A stretch of DNA of 64,000 nucleotides from an uncultured Paracoccaceae bacterium (GTDB taxonomy: Bacteria; Pseudomonadota; Alphaproteobacteria; Rhodobacterales; Rhodobacteraceae), in NCBI GenBank assembly GCA_938005545.1, contig CALKXV010000014.1, positions 62,001 through 126,000 on the forward strand. The letters are read 5' to 3'. The notes under the pieces are model-generated. The model was not told the origin of the DNA. It made no database searches and saw nothing but the letters and a program-made list of their open reading frames with translations. The position numbers and the translations under genes were made by a program. Below are positions 44,850-53,944 of the stretch, in pieces. How positions within the stretch are numbered: the first letter of the stretch is position 1; each line of letters begins with the position of its first letter.

Positions 44850-45980
44850 GTGACAATATTTACGAAATCCCGCGTAAGGTGGGTCGCGTTATGCGTTTCA
44901 TCGTCTATCCTGGCGTCATGTGGCCTTCCAAGATCGGGCCCAACACGAAACGAAATCTTCGACAGCTCCGTTCAGCAACAGGGAAACGCATACATCGTTT
45001 CTGTTGATGACCGGGTGACCGAGGTTACAGAATTCCGCCCCGCCCTTGGGTTCTCAAGCCAATTGGTCCACGCCAAAGTCGTGGGGTCCGATACAGTTCG
45101 CCCCGGTGACACCCTTGGTCTGACGATCTGGGAAAACGTCGACGACGGTCTTTTGGCCCAACAGGGTCAGAATTCCGCCGTGCTTGAAGAAATTCAGGTC
45201 GACGGATCGGGGTTCATCTTTGTGCCTTATGCAGGCCGGATCAAGGCTTCGGGCAATTCACCTGAATCGATCCGCCGGATTATCACCGAAAAGCTGGAAG
45301 CTCAGACGCCAGACCCTCAGGTTCTGGTTCAGCGGATGGCCGGTGACGGAGCAACCGTTTCGCTGATCGGTGGTGTTGGCGCACAAGGCGTTTACCCAAT
45401 CGAACGCCCGACCCGCACGTTGACAGCTATGCTGGCACGCGCAGGCGGGATCACCCTGCCCCCTGAAATCACTCAGATCACTTTGATCCGTGGCAATCAG
45501 GCCGGAACCGTTTGGTTGGAAGACCTCTACGAAAACCCCCGTCTCGACATTGCGCTTCGTGCAAGCGACCGGGTTCTGGTGGAACAGGACGAACGTTTCT
45601 ACACCACGCTTGGTGCAACGGGCGGACAGGTTAAAGTGCCGTTCGAAACACAAACCGTGTCGGCTATTGAAGCGCTTGCAACTGTGGGCGGCATCAATAC
45701 CAACCTCGGTGATCCGACCGGCGTGTTTATTTTCCGCGACGAACCCGAGCAGATTGCAAACCGGGTATTGGGACGCTCTGACCTGACCGGTGAACAGCGT
45801 TTCGTCTATGTGCTTGATTTGACGTCGCCCAACGGCATCTTTCATGCACGGGACTTCGACATCCGCGATCAGGACACGATTTATGTGACCGAAGCGCCTT
45901 ATTCGCAGTTCAACAAGGTTCTTCAGGCTGTTCTTGCTCCCGTCGGATCGGCCGCGTCGCTGAACCAGCTGGCCGAGTGA
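44850..45980 (+). CDS. Wza/KpsD-like polysaccharide export lipoprotein
   Basis: A 376-residue outer-membrane polysaccharide export protein. A lipoprotein signal ends in LASC with Cys24 as the lipidation site. The Poly_export domain (about 70-160, VRPGDTLGLTIWENV) is followed by two SLBB-like repeats (GVGAQGVYPIERPTRTLTAM and later VPFETQTVSAIEALATVGG). It forms the exit channel for capsule. The start is GTG with GAGGAGA seven bases upstream. Its stop overlaps the kpsC start (GTGA). Confidence 0.88.
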   Translation: MTIFTKSRVRWVALCVSSSILASCGLPRSGPTRNEIFDSSVQQQGNAYIVSVDDRVTEVTEFRPALGFSSQLVHAKVVGSDTVRPGDTLGLTIWENVDDGLLAQQGQNSAVLEEIQVDGSGFIFVPYAGRIKASGNSPESIRRIITEKLEAQTPDPQVLVQRMAGDGATVSLIGGVGAQGVYPIERPTRTLTAMLARAGGITLPPEITQITLIRGNQAGTVWLEDLYENPRLDIALRASDRVLVEQDERFYTTLGATGGQVKVPFETQTVSAIEALATVGGINTNLGDPTGVFIFRDEPEQIANRVLGRSDLTGEQRFVYVLDLTSPNGIFHARDFDIRDQDTIYVTEAPYSQFNKVLQAVLAPVGSAASLNQLAE

Positions 45981-47944
45981 CAGACGACGATACGAACGCC
46001 AATCGGCTATGCGTTTACTCAGGCGGCTTTCTTAGCGAAGGCCGCCTGAAACGTATTTTAGAGCTGTCTGGTTGGGAAGTTTCGGTTGGGATACCGGGCG
46101 AAAACGACTGGGTCGGCATCTGGGGGCGAACCCCAACTGCGTGGCGCGGTGAAGCGGTCGCGGGCTGGACAGAAGCACCGGTTCTGACGGTCGAAGACGC
46201 GCTTTTGCGTTCTGTCCATCCGAACCGCACACGTCCCTCGCCGCCTGTGGGTCTGTTCCTTGATAGAACCGGCGTTCATTTTGATGGCTCTGAATCTTCG
46301 GACCTCGAAACCTTGTTGGCCACCCATCCTTTGGATGACACCGCCCTTTTGAACCGCGCGCGTGCCGCTATGGGGCAGCTGGCACATTGGCACCTGGGCA
46401 AATATTCAGCCACTGATCCAGACATCGCGCCCCCCGACCCCGGTTATGTGGTGGTGATCGACCAAACCGAAGGCGACGCCGCGCTGATGGGTGCCGGTCG
46501 CGACGCCTTTCTTGAAATGCTGACGTTCGCGCGTGAGGAAAACCCGGCCTCAACCGTTTATATCAAGACCCACCCTGAAACGACGGGCGGTGGTCGGCGG
46601 GGGCATTTCCGGGACGAAGATTACACCGATCGCGTCCGCCCGATGACCGAACCCATCAGCCCTTGGCGCTTGTTCGAAGGGGCCGTCGGTGTCTATTCCC
46701 ATTCGTCGACCCTTGGGTTCGAAGCGATCTTTACCGGCCACAACCCGCGCATCTTTGGCCAGCCCTTCTATGCCGGTTGGGGTCTGACCCGCAACGAAAA
46801 CCCCGTCGCCCGTCGGACACGTAAGCTGACCCGTGCCCAACTGTTTGCCGTGGCGATGATCCTGTACCCAAAGTGGTACGATCCGATCCGTGATCGGCTT
46901 TGCGAGATCGAGGACATCATTGCTGCTTTGGCCGCCGAAGCGCGCGCTTGGCGCGAGGATCGTTTGGGGTATCTGGCAGTGGGCATGGCCCCTTGGAAGC
47001 GCCCTCATCTTGGGCGCGCTTTTGGCCGCGAAGAAAAGCTGAAACACGCCCGTCGCATTCGTCAGGTGGGTGCGCGAAAGCCTGTGGTCTGGGGAATGGC
47101 AGACGCCCCAGACAGCACGCTTCGGATGGAAGACGGCTTTCTCCGATCCCGTGGGTTGGGCGCAGAATTAACGCCGCCCTTGTCTTTGGTTCTGGACCAG
47201 CCGTCGCTGTATTTTGATCCATCGGTTGAAGGCCGTTTGGACCGTTTGATCGCAGATTCCAACACATTGCCCATTGGCGAAATCCAACGTGCGGATCGTT
47301 TGATGGCCAAGATATCGGCAAATTGCTTGACCAAATACAACATTGGTGCCGATTTACCCGAAATTTCCAGCGATGCACCAAAAATCCTGATCGTGGGACA
47401 AGTTGAAGACGATGCATCGGTCATACACGGCTGTCACGACGTGCGAACCAACCGCGACTTGCTTCAGCGGGCCCGCTCCGAAAACCCGGACGCCTGCCTG
47501 TTGTGGAAGCCCCATCCTGACGTCGAAGCAGGGCGTCGCAAAGGTGACGTGCCCGATGCCCATGACATCGCCGATCACGTCCTGACAAACGTTAGCGCCG
47601 TGGCCGCTATGGACGCCGCCGATCAGGTCTGGACGATGACGTCGACCCTTGGGTTCGAGGCACTCCTGCGCGGCCTTCCTGTCACCTGCCTGGGCATGCC
47701 CTTTTATGCCGGGCACGGGCTGACGACCGATCTGGCACCACGCCCTTCGCACCGAAACGACGCCACACTTGCCGGGTTGGTTCATGCGTGCCTGATCGGA
47801 TATCCGCGCTATTTCCACCCCGGTGACGGCAAACCGATTTCACCCGAAGCCGCCGTTCAACTATTGATCAATGGTGTTGAATTTCCGCGTACCAACCGCG
47901 CATTGATCTGGCTGCATCGGCTGATCGCGCCGTTTCGCGGCTAA
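45977..47944 (+). CDS. kpsC: KpsC-like dual Kdo transferase
   Basis: A 655-residue protein with two related modules, about 10-330 and 340-650. Each has a GFLSEGRLKR/DGFLRSRGLG-like motif, an FLDRTGVHFD/VLDQPSLYFD strand, a KTHPE/KPHPD motif and a TLGFEAxxxG element followed by PFYAG. This duplicated architecture is that of KpsC, which extends the poly-Kdo linker with two alternating transferase activities. The start is GTG, overlapping the export gene. It is convergent with ribD, with 4 bases of overlap. Confidence 0.88.
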   Translation: MTDDDTNANRLCVYSGGFLSEGRLKRILELSGWEVSVGIPGENDWVGIWGRTPTAWRGEAVAGWTEAPVLTVEDALLRSVHPNRTRPSPPVGLFLDRTGVHFDGSESSDLETLLATHPLDDTALLNRARAAMGQLAHWHLGKYSATDPDIAPPDPGYVVVIDQTEGDAALMGAGRDAFLEMLTFAREENPASTVYIKTHPETTGGGRRGHFRDEDYTDRVRPMTEPISPWRLFEGAVGVYSHSSTLGFEAIFTGHNPRIFGQPFYAGWGLTRNENPVARRTRKLTRAQLFAVAMILYPKWYDPIRDRLCEIEDIIAALAAEARAWREDRLGYLAVGMAPWKRPHLGRAFGREEKLKHARRIRQVGARKPVVWGMADAPDSTLRMEDGFLRSRGLGAELTPPLSLVLDQPSLYFDPSVEGRLDRLIADSNTLPIGEIQRADRLMAKISANCLTKYNIGADLPEISSDAPKILIVGQVEDDASVIHGCHDVRTNRDLLQRARSENPDACLLWKPHPDVEAGRRKGDVPDAHDIADHVLTNVSAVAAMDAADQVWTMTSTLGFEALLRGLPVTCLGMPFYAGHGLTTDLAPRPSHRNDATLAGLVHACLIGYPRYFHPGDGKPISPEAAVQLLINGVEFPRTNRALIWLHRLIAPFRG

Positions 47945-49059
47945 CCCTGCGAGCTTCGCCAGCGGTGCATCACATCCGCACCGACGGCACGTGTTTCAAC
48001 CAGATCAAAGCGGGATGCACTTTCAAGTCGGTCGATCCCAAGTTCCCCAATGCTGGGTGTACCATCCGCGCCCAAAAACACCCCCGCCGAGAAGACAACC
48101 AAGTCATCCACCAGACCCGCCTTCAGCAAAGACGCCGCAAAAACCCCACCACCCTCACAGAACACACGCGTCAATCCTCGCGTGCCCAGCACAGACAACA
48201 GATCGCTTGGGTCCAATTGTTCGCCCACGACCGGCACTTCGATCAGTTCGGCTCCGGCATTTGTCCACTGCGTCTGCACGTCTGTCGTCACATCACCTGC
48301 ACCATGCATCAGCCAGACCGGCCCCTCGCCCACGGTCTCGGCCAATCGGTTGGGCCACGGCAAATTCAAACGCCGACTGGCCACCACCCGCACCGGCTGT
48401 GTGACTTTGCCCATGTCGCGCACCGTCAGCGTTGGATTATCGCTTCGCGCTGTTCCGCTCCCGACAAGAACCGCGTCGTGCGCCATGCGCATTCCGTGCA
48501 CCATGCGCCGCGCATTTGGCCCGGTGATCCACTGGCTTTCGCCCGTGGCCGTCGCAATCCGCCCATCCAAAGTGGCCGCCAGTTTCAGCGTCACCATCGG
48601 GCGACCTTGTTCAATGTGGCACAGAAATCCGCGCAATTGTTCCCGCGCCTGATCCGCCAAACAACCGATATCAACGCTGATCCCGGCTACGCTCAAAGCT
48701 TGGAAACCTGCCCCGGCCACCTGTGGGTTCGGATCGCCCATCGATGCGACAACCCGAGCAACGCCCGCCTTGATCAAAGCTTCTGCGCAGGGCGGTGTGG
48801 TGCCCTGATGCGAACAGGGCTCAAGCGTGACGTAAACCGTCGCGCCCTTCGCAGCATCGCCGGCTTGCGCAAGCGCGACCACTTCGGCATGGCGATAGGT
48901 CTCTCGGCGATCTGTCACACCGCGCCCAATGACGCGACCATCCTTGACGATTACGCAGCCAACCGACGGCCAAGGCCACACATTCCCAAGCCCACGCCCG
49001 CCAAGCACAAGAGCATGTGCCATGTGGCGCGCGTCTTCATGGAGGTCGGCTTGGCTCAC
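47941..49059 (-). CDS. ribD: Bifunctional riboflavin deaminase/reductase RibD
   Basis: A 372-residue two-domain enzyme. The deaminase half has the zinc site HAEVVAL (His57) and [12 protein letters not shown]; the reductase half (from about 150) has [12 protein letters not shown] and the late [14 protein letters not shown]. It carries out steps two and three of riboflavin synthesis. Its ATG overlaps the nrdR stop (ATGA). Confidence 0.94.
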   Translation of the reverse strand: MSQADLHEDARHMAHALVLGGRGLGNVWPWPSVGCVIVKDGRVIGRGVTDRRETYRHAEVVALAQAGDAAKGATVYVTLEPCSHQGTTPPCAEALIKAGVARVVASMGDPNPQVAGAGFQALSVAGISVDIGCLADQAREQLRGFLCHIEQGRPMVTLKLAATLDGRIATATGESQWITGPNARRMVHGMRMAHDAVLVGSGTARSDNPTLTVRDMGKVTQPVRVVASRRLNLPWPNRLAETVGEGPVWLMHGAGDVTTDVQTQWTNAGAELIEVPVVGEQLDPSDLLSVLGTRGLTRVFCEGGGVFAASLLKAGLVDDLVVFSAGVFLGADGTPSIGELGIDRLESASRFDLVETRAVGADVMHRWRSSQG

Positions 49060-49520
49060 TCGTCCTTTTGAACGGGCCTCAGCTCGCTCACGAATTTGTC
49101 GAAGTCGTCAGCCGCCTGAAAGTTCTTGTAAACGCTGGCAAATCGCACATAGCCAACCGTGTCGATCCGGGCGAGGCTTTCCATGGTGATTTCACCGATG
49201 GTCGTCGACTGAACATCGGTTTCGCCCATGCTTTCCAAGCGCCGCACGATCCCCGAAATCATCTGATCGATCCGCTCGGGTTCGATCGGGCGTTTCTGCA
49301 TCGCAATCCGGATCGAGCGTTCCAACTTGTCGCGATCAAATTCCTCGCGTTTGCCGTTGGACTTGATCACGACCAAATCGCGCAGCTGAACGCGTTCATA
49401 TGTGGTGAAGCGACCGCCGCAGGCCGGACAGAACCGACGTCGCCGAATGGCAACGTGATCCTCGGCCGGGCGCGAGTCTTTCACCTGAGTGTCAATATTT
49501 CCGCAAAACGGGCAGCGCAT
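49056..49520 (-). CDS. nrdR: Transcriptional repressor NrdR
   Basis: A 154-residue zinc-ribbon/ATP-cone repressor of ribonucleotide reductase genes. Zinc ligands are Cys3, Cys6, Cys31 and Cys34; the ATP-cone follows ([20 protein letters not shown]). Length is normal. It is first of the nrdR-ribD pair. Confidence 0.96.
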   Translation of the reverse strand: MRCPFCGNIDTQVKDSRPAEDHVAIRRRRFCPACGGRFTTYERVQLRDLVVIKSNGKREEFDRDKLERSIRIAMQKRPIEPERIDQMISGIVRRLESMGETDVQSTTIGEITMESLARIDTVGYVRFASVYKNFQAADDFDKFVSELRPVQKDE

Positions 49521-49744
49521 CCGCCTCTTCTCCTGCCTTGGTCTGGGGGTTCGTCAAAGCGCCCCCACTGTTGTTATAGGGGCACCGCTTGATTTTGGGT
49601 AGACCCGAATTTCAACTACCAAATCTGCAAGGCGCAGAAAACAAAAAGGGGGTGATGTGGGCTTTTCTTTAAACTCTGTGGCGTCTTGGTTGCGCTTGGT
49701 ACGTTTCACATCCCCAAATCCGCCGCGCATTCCGTTCGATCTGG

Positions 49745-50293
49745 TCAACCACCCTCTTGGCGAACAAGGGCAAGGTATCTTGTTCCGGCGGCATTCAGCA
49801 CCACGTCGCTTTGCACCTTGAAACCGCGCGACGTGAATTCCGAAATGGGATCACCACCCGACGAGCCTGAAAAAATCCCAAGGCCCGCGCCGAACACAAC
49901 CGGTTCGACAGTCAGATGCACCCGATTGATGGCGTTATGAGCCAAGAACCAATCGTGCACCCGCGTTCCACCAAGGATCAGACCATCGCCCAATGGATGC
50001 ACACTGCCAACCAGATCAGCCAATTCGTCGGGCCGGGTTTGACCCGGGTTCAACCAAAGCTGTGTCGGGCGTTGCCAGCCGCTTTTCGTCGTCGAAAAGA
50101 TGATGCGTCGCCGCAAGGGCCGGTCGGCCGCCTCATGGGTGTGACGCCCCATGATCGCCCAATCCGCGGATTCGACATCGCGAAAGAACAACGCTTGTTC
50201 TTCGGCACTCGCCCAAGCCTGCGGCGGCTCGTCGGTGTTCCGCGAGATGAAGCCATCCGCGCTGGTGGCAACAGTTAAGGTAAATTTGGTCAC
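49745..50293 (-). CDS. RibD C-terminal/dihydrofolate-reductase-like protein
   Basis: A stand-alone protein of about 182 residues of the RibD C-terminal reductase family, with FTLTVATSADGFIS at the N-terminus, IMGRHTHE, and the nucleotide-binding GLILGGTRVHDWFL. It likely reduces a pterin- or pyrimidine-like compound with NADPH. The start is uncertain: GTG at 50293 gives the family N-terminus, while a TTG at 50311 adds six residues. Specific substrate unknown. Confidence 0.75.
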   Translation of the reverse strand: MTKFTLTVATSADGFISRNTDEPPQAWASAEEQALFFRDVESADWAIMGRHTHEAADRPLRRRIIFSTTKSGWQRPTQLWLNPGQTRPDELADLVGSVHPLGDGLILGGTRVHDWFLAHNAINRVHLTVEPVVFGAGLGIFSGSSGGDPISEFTSRGFKVQSDVVLNAAGTRYLALVRQEGG

Positions 50294-50324
50294 GGGCGCT
50301 ATCAAGGCCAAGCGCGCGGCTGCG

Positions 50325-50855
50325 TCAACCCTCGACCAAGGTTTTCAGGTTCGAAAGACCCACCTCATAATCGGTGCCAACCCATGTATCCATCATCAGC
50401 CCCATCCAACGCGCGACAGGGTTGCCGCCAAGATCGGTCTGAAAGCCCCAAGTCACCGTGGTTTTGCCGCCCGTTTCCACCATTTGGAAGTCAGCCGTTG
50501 CGGTGCCCATCTCGCCAAAATCCATGGCGGTCGACACCAGCTTATCCGCCTCAGACGCTGTGATCGACTGGCTGCCAGTTCCAACTTGCGGATGCTCAGA
50601 CGCCCAGTCGAGCTTTGCACCCACACCTTCGTCGGGCCCGGAATAGGCCAGTTGAACTTCTGGGTCTTTACCCAACCAAGGTGACCACTCTGCGCCTGCT
50701 TTCAAGCTGTTCAGATAGGGAAAGACGTCTGACGCCGGCGCATTGATCTCAACCGAACGCGCCACGGAAACATCCTTTGGAAGCAGAAACGCGCCACCAA
50801 TGAAGATGACGCCTAAAACGACAACAATGCCAAGTATCCATTTGATAATACGCAT
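50325..50855 (-). CDS. SRPBCC family membrane-anchored protein
   Basis: A 176-residue protein with an N-terminal membrane helix (IIKWILGIVVVLGVIFIGGAF) and an SRPBCC (polyketide cyclase-like) lipid-binding fold (RSVEINAPASDVFPYLNSL, ending WMGLMMDTWVGTDYEVGLSNLK). The long frame from 51026 overlaps the small gene upstream; the ATG at 50855 has AAGGAA before it. Function unknown. Confidence 0.78.
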   Translation of the reverse strand: MRIIKWILGIVVVLGVIFIGGAFLLPKDVSVARSVEINAPASDVFPYLNSLKAGAEWSPWLGKDPEVQLAYSGPDEGVGAKLDWASEHPQVGTGSQSITASEADKLVSTAMDFGEMGTATADFQMVETGGKTTVTWGFQTDLGGNPVARWMGLMMDTWVGTDYEVGLSNLKTLVEG

Positions 50856-50896
50856 GGAAATTCCTTTCAATTGCAAGGAACACGATCTTTGATTGT

Positions 50897-51061
50897 TCAG
50901 TATCCGAGCACGGCACCGCGCAGAAACGGCAAAGACACCGCAGCGACGATGCCGACCACAGCGCCGATTGCCATGCGTGGCATCACGCCACCGAAATTCG
51001 GCGCGAAAACGCTGAGAAGGCCACAAACAACGGCGTAAAAAACTAAAGAAACGGGTTCCAT
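50897..51061 (-). CDS. Small two-helix membrane protein
   Basis: A 54-residue frame from ATG 51061 with two hydrophobic segments (LVFYAVVCGLLSVFA and AIGAVVGIVAAVSLPFL) linked by PNFGGVMPRM. It sits just upstream of the SRPBCC gene on the same strand, 41 bases apart. The even hydrophobic pattern and proper codon positions suggest a real short gene. No ribosome site stands out. Function unknown. Confidence 0.5.
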   Translation of the reverse strand: MEPVSLVFYAVVCGLLSVFAPNFGGVMPRMAIGAVVGIVAAVSLPFLRGAVLGY

Positions 51062-51093
51062 GAGGTCAAGTTTAACAGAACAACTCGCGCAGG

Positions 51094-51366
51094 TCAGTCA
51101 AAAAGCCGATCGCCCTGTTCGTCGATCATTTGCTTGGCTTTCCGGGTTGACGTATCGACGGCCGATGCCAAGTCGTCCAGCATGTCGGCGCGGATCAACG
51201 TATGGCTTTTCAATTCTCCGTCGATTTCCTTTTCAAGCCGAGCACCCACCCGAAATCGACCGCCCTCGTTCTTTGGCGCAGGCGTGATCGCGAAGCCTTT
51301 ATAATCTTCGGGCTTGGCTTCGGGTTTCGGCGCACCGCCGCCAAAAAGCTTGGAAAGGATGGACAT
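51094..51366 (-). CDS. HlyU domain protein
   Basis: A 90-residue protein with the HlyU domain: N-terminal SILSKLFGG, then YKGFAITPAPKNEGGRFRVG and LIRADMLDDLASAVDTS. Despite the name of the vibrio regulator, alphaproteobacterial members are short and of unknown role. GGAGCC lies before the ATG. Confidence 0.82.
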   Translation of the reverse strand: MSILSKLFGGGAPKPEAKPEDYKGFAITPAPKNEGGRFRVGARLEKEIDGELKSHTLIRADMLDDLASAVDTSTRKAKQMIDEQGDRLFD

Positions 51367-51460
51367 GGGGGCTCCCTTTTTGTTGGCGGCATTTTGCAGC
51401 TCAGCCCCTGCTATGGCAAGTCTACGTTAATGCGCTTTGATCAAGCAGATGACGGACGCC

Positions 51461-51793
51461 CTATTTTCGCTGAGACAAATAATGGGTCACACAATCCTGC
51501 ACGTGACGGAACCGGTCGCCGCCCAGATGCTTTCCGCCGTACCAGCGCGTCACGATGATCATGTGGTTTCTTAGTTCGGCGCGTTCCAGCATGCGCAATA
51601 TAATCATGCCTGCGCCCGCTTCGCCGTCGTCATTTTTTAAGGGTGCAGACTCTAAAAGTGCGGCCCATGTGTTGTGGGTCGCTTTGGAAAATTTCTTGTT
51701 TTTCTTAAGCGCTTTCAGAACGGCCGTGGCGTCATCTTTCGAGGCAACGGGTGCTCCCGACACGGCATACCTTGAGCCGCGATCGGAAAGCAC
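51461..51793 (-). CDS. IMPACT/YigZ family protein
   Basis: A 110-residue protein of the UPF0029/IMPACT N-terminal family, shown by RYAVSGAPVASKDDA, FSKATHNTWAA, DDGEAGAGMIILRMLER and VTRWYGGKHLGGDRF. The lead codon is GTG; no ATG exists in the 40 bases to the rpoD stop, so either this GTG or a rare upstream start is used. It probably forms the tail of the dnaG-rpoD run. Role not established. Confidence 0.78.
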   Translation of the reverse strand: MLSDRGSRYAVSGAPVASKDDATAVLKALKKNKKFSKATHNTWAALLESAPLKNDDGEAGAGMIILRMLERAELRNHMIIVTRWYGGKHLGGDRFRHVQDCVTHYLSQRK

Positions 51794-51833
51794 ATTCTCA
51801 AAGACTTGAAGCTCGCCCTTGCCTTGAGAGAGT

Positions 51834-53834
51834 TTACTGATCCAAGAAGCTCCGCAATTTCCGCGACCGGCTCGGATGCTTCAGCTTGCGCAAGGCCTTC
51901 GCTTCGATCTGGCGGATACGTTCGCGCGTCACGCTGAACTGTTGACCCACCTCTTCCAGCGTGTGGTCGGTGTTCATACCGATGCCGAAACGCATGCGCA
52001 AAACCCGTTCTTCGCGGGGCGTTAGCGAGGCCAGGACGCGGGTTGTGGTTTCTTTCAGGTTTTCCTGAATGGCGGAATCCAGTGGCAGAACTGCGTTCTT
52101 GTCTTCGATGAAATCGCCAAGCTGCGAATCTTCTTCGTCGCCAATCGGGGTTTCCAGCGAAATTGGTTCCTTGGCGATCTTCATCACCTTGCGAACCTTG
52201 TCCAATGGCATCTGAAGCTTTTCGGCCAATTCCTCGGGCGTGGGTTCGCGACCGATTTCGTGGAGCATCTGACGCCCCGTCCGCACCAGCTTGTTGATCG
52301 TTTCGATCATATGGACCGGAATACGAATCGTGCGCGCCTGATCGGCAATGGAACGGGTGATCGCCTGACGGATCCACCAGGTGGCATAGGTCGAGAATTT
52401 GTACCCGCGACGGTATTCGAACTTGTCGACGGCCTTCATCAGGCCGATGTTACCTTCTTGAATAAGATCAAGGAATTGCAGCCCGCGGTTCGTGTATTTT
52501 TTGGCGATCGAGATCACCAAACGCAGGTTCGCTTCGACCATTTCTTTCTTGGCTTGGCGGGCTTCTTTTTCGCCTTTTTGAACCTGTTGAACGATGCGGC
52601 GGAACTCGGGGATGTCGACGCCGACGTATTGGCCAACCTGAGCCATGTCGCCGCGCAGTTCTTCGATCTTGTCGGTCGAGCGTTCCATCAGCGATTGCCA
52701 ACCACGCCCGGCCTTTTCCCGCATCCGGTCGAGCCAGTTCGGGTCAAGCTCATAACCACGGTATGCTTCGATGAATTCACGGCGGTTGATGCGGGCTTGG
52801 TCCGCAAGCTTTACCATGCTGGAATCAATCGACATGATCCGGCGGTTGATGCCGTAAAGCTGATCGATCAAGGCTTCGATACGGTTGTTGTGCAGGTGAA
52901 GTTCATTCACCATTTCAACGATCACCGAGCGCAGCTTTTGGTATTTCTTTTCGGCCGCAGCCGAGAAACTGTCGTCTTCGTTCAACGTGGCTGACATGCG
53001 ATTGTCCTGCATGTCTGACAGCTTGGAATAATCCTTCGCGATCCGGTCCAGAATTTCCAGCACGCGCGGCTTTAGCGCCGCTTCCATCGCAGCAAGCGAC
53101 ATGTTGGCTGCATCATCTTCGTCTTCGTCGTCATCATCGGGTTGGATCGGATTGCCGTCGGCGTCCAGTTCAGGTTGACCGTCGTCTTCTTTCTTGGCGA
53201 CTTCCACATTCGTCGTATCGACGACCGGCGTGTCTTCGTCGCCCTCCTCGCCCATGGTCCGCCCAAACGTCGTTTCCAGATCGATGACGTCACGCAGAAG
53301 AATATCTTCGCTTAGCAATTCGTCGCGCCAGATGGTGATCGCCTGGAACGTCAGCGGGCTTTCGCACAAGCCGGCAATCATCGTGTTCCGGCCAGCCTCG
53401 ATCCGTTTGGCGATGGCGATTTCGCCTTCGCGCGACAACAGTTCGACCGAACCCATTTCGCGCAAATACATCCGCACAGGGTCGTCGGTACGATCCAGCT
53501 TTTCGGTATCGGACGTAGATACGGCAACTTCGCGCGACGCATTTGCCTCAACAACATCGGTCGAGCCTTCGGGCTTGTCCGCTTCGTCGTCGGCGTCTTC
53601 TTCGTCTTCGATGATGTTGATGCCCATTTCAGACAGGGCAGACATCACGTCTTCGATCTTCTCCGAAGCTGCCTCGTCTGGGGGCAACACACGGTTCAAC
53701 TCATCGTAAGTGATGTAACCCTTGGAACGGGCATCGGCCATCATCTTTTTGACAGCAGCTTGGCTCATATCCAGGACGGCTTCGCCCTCCTGATCATCGC
53801 CCTTACGATCTTCGTTGGTATCCTTGGCAGCCAT
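51834..53834 (-). CDS. rpoD: Primary sigma factor RpoD
   Basis: A 666-residue sigma-70 factor. Region 1.1 lies at about 15-90, there is an acidic non-conserved insert (about 170-260, [12 protein letters not shown]), core region 2 carries the -10-binding [17 protein letters not shown], region 3 follows, and region 4.2 helix-turn-helix ends [17 protein letters not shown]. It directs RNA polymerase to housekeeping promoters. The upstream 110-base gap carries a cluster of GANTC sites. Confidence 0.96.
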   Translation of the reverse strand: MAAKDTNEDRKGDDQEGEAVLDMSQAAVKKMMADARSKGYITYDELNRVLPPDEAASEKIEDVMSALSEMGINIIEDEEDADDEADKPEGSTDVVEANASREVAVSTSDTEKLDRTDDPVRMYLREMGSVELLSREGEIAIAKRIEAGRNTMIAGLCESPLTFQAITIWRDELLSEDILLRDVIDLETTFGRTMGEEGDEDTPVVDTTNVEVAKKEDDGQPELDADGNPIQPDDDDEDEDDAANMSLAAMEAALKPRVLEILDRIAKDYSKLSDMQDNRMSATLNEDDSFSAAAEKKYQKLRSVIVEMVNELHLHNNRIEALIDQLYGINRRIMSIDSSMVKLADQARINRREFIEAYRGYELDPNWLDRMREKAGRGWQSLMERSTDKIEELRGDMAQVGQYVGVDIPEFRRIVQQVQKGEKEARQAKKEMVEANLRLVISIAKKYTNRGLQFLDLIQEGNIGLMKAVDKFEYRRGYKFSTYATWWIRQAITRSIADQARTIRIPVHMIETINKLVRTGRQMLHEIGREPTPEELAEKLQMPLDKVRKVMKIAKEPISLETPIGDEEDSQLGDFIEDKNAVLPLDSAIQENLKETTTRVLASLTPREERVLRMRFGIGMNTDHTLEEVGQQFSVTRERIRQIEAKALRKLKHPSRSRKLRSFLDQ

Positions 53835-53855
53835 GCGCCACTCCCGGCAAAAATG

Positions 53856-53900
53856 GTGATTCGCAGTTTCGACGAATCATCTAGTGCGAATCACAGAATC
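53856..53900. promoter_or_regulatory. Cluster of four GANTC methylation sites before rpoD
   Basis: GANTC sites at 53858-53862, 53874-53878, 53888-53892 and 53896-53900, four in 43 bases. The region also holds a perfect 10-bp inverted repeat, GTGATTCGCA (53856-53865) and TGCGAATCAC (53885-53894). It begins 22 bases upstream of the rpoD start, in its likely promoter. GANTC is the CcrM target in alphaproteobacteria. Confidence 0.6.
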
Positions 53901-53944
53901 TCAACCCATAGCCTTAATTTTTTAAGCCTTATGAGAGGTAAACG

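Noticed and set aside
47965-49071. A 368-codon plus-strand frame
   Set aside because: Antisense to ribD; composition rich in His, Arg and Pro typical of shadow frames in high-GC DNA.
49554-49748. A 64-codon minus-strand frame between the nrdR and RibD-like genes
   Set aside because: Poor hydrophobic or domain pattern and no ribosome site; treated as non-coding.
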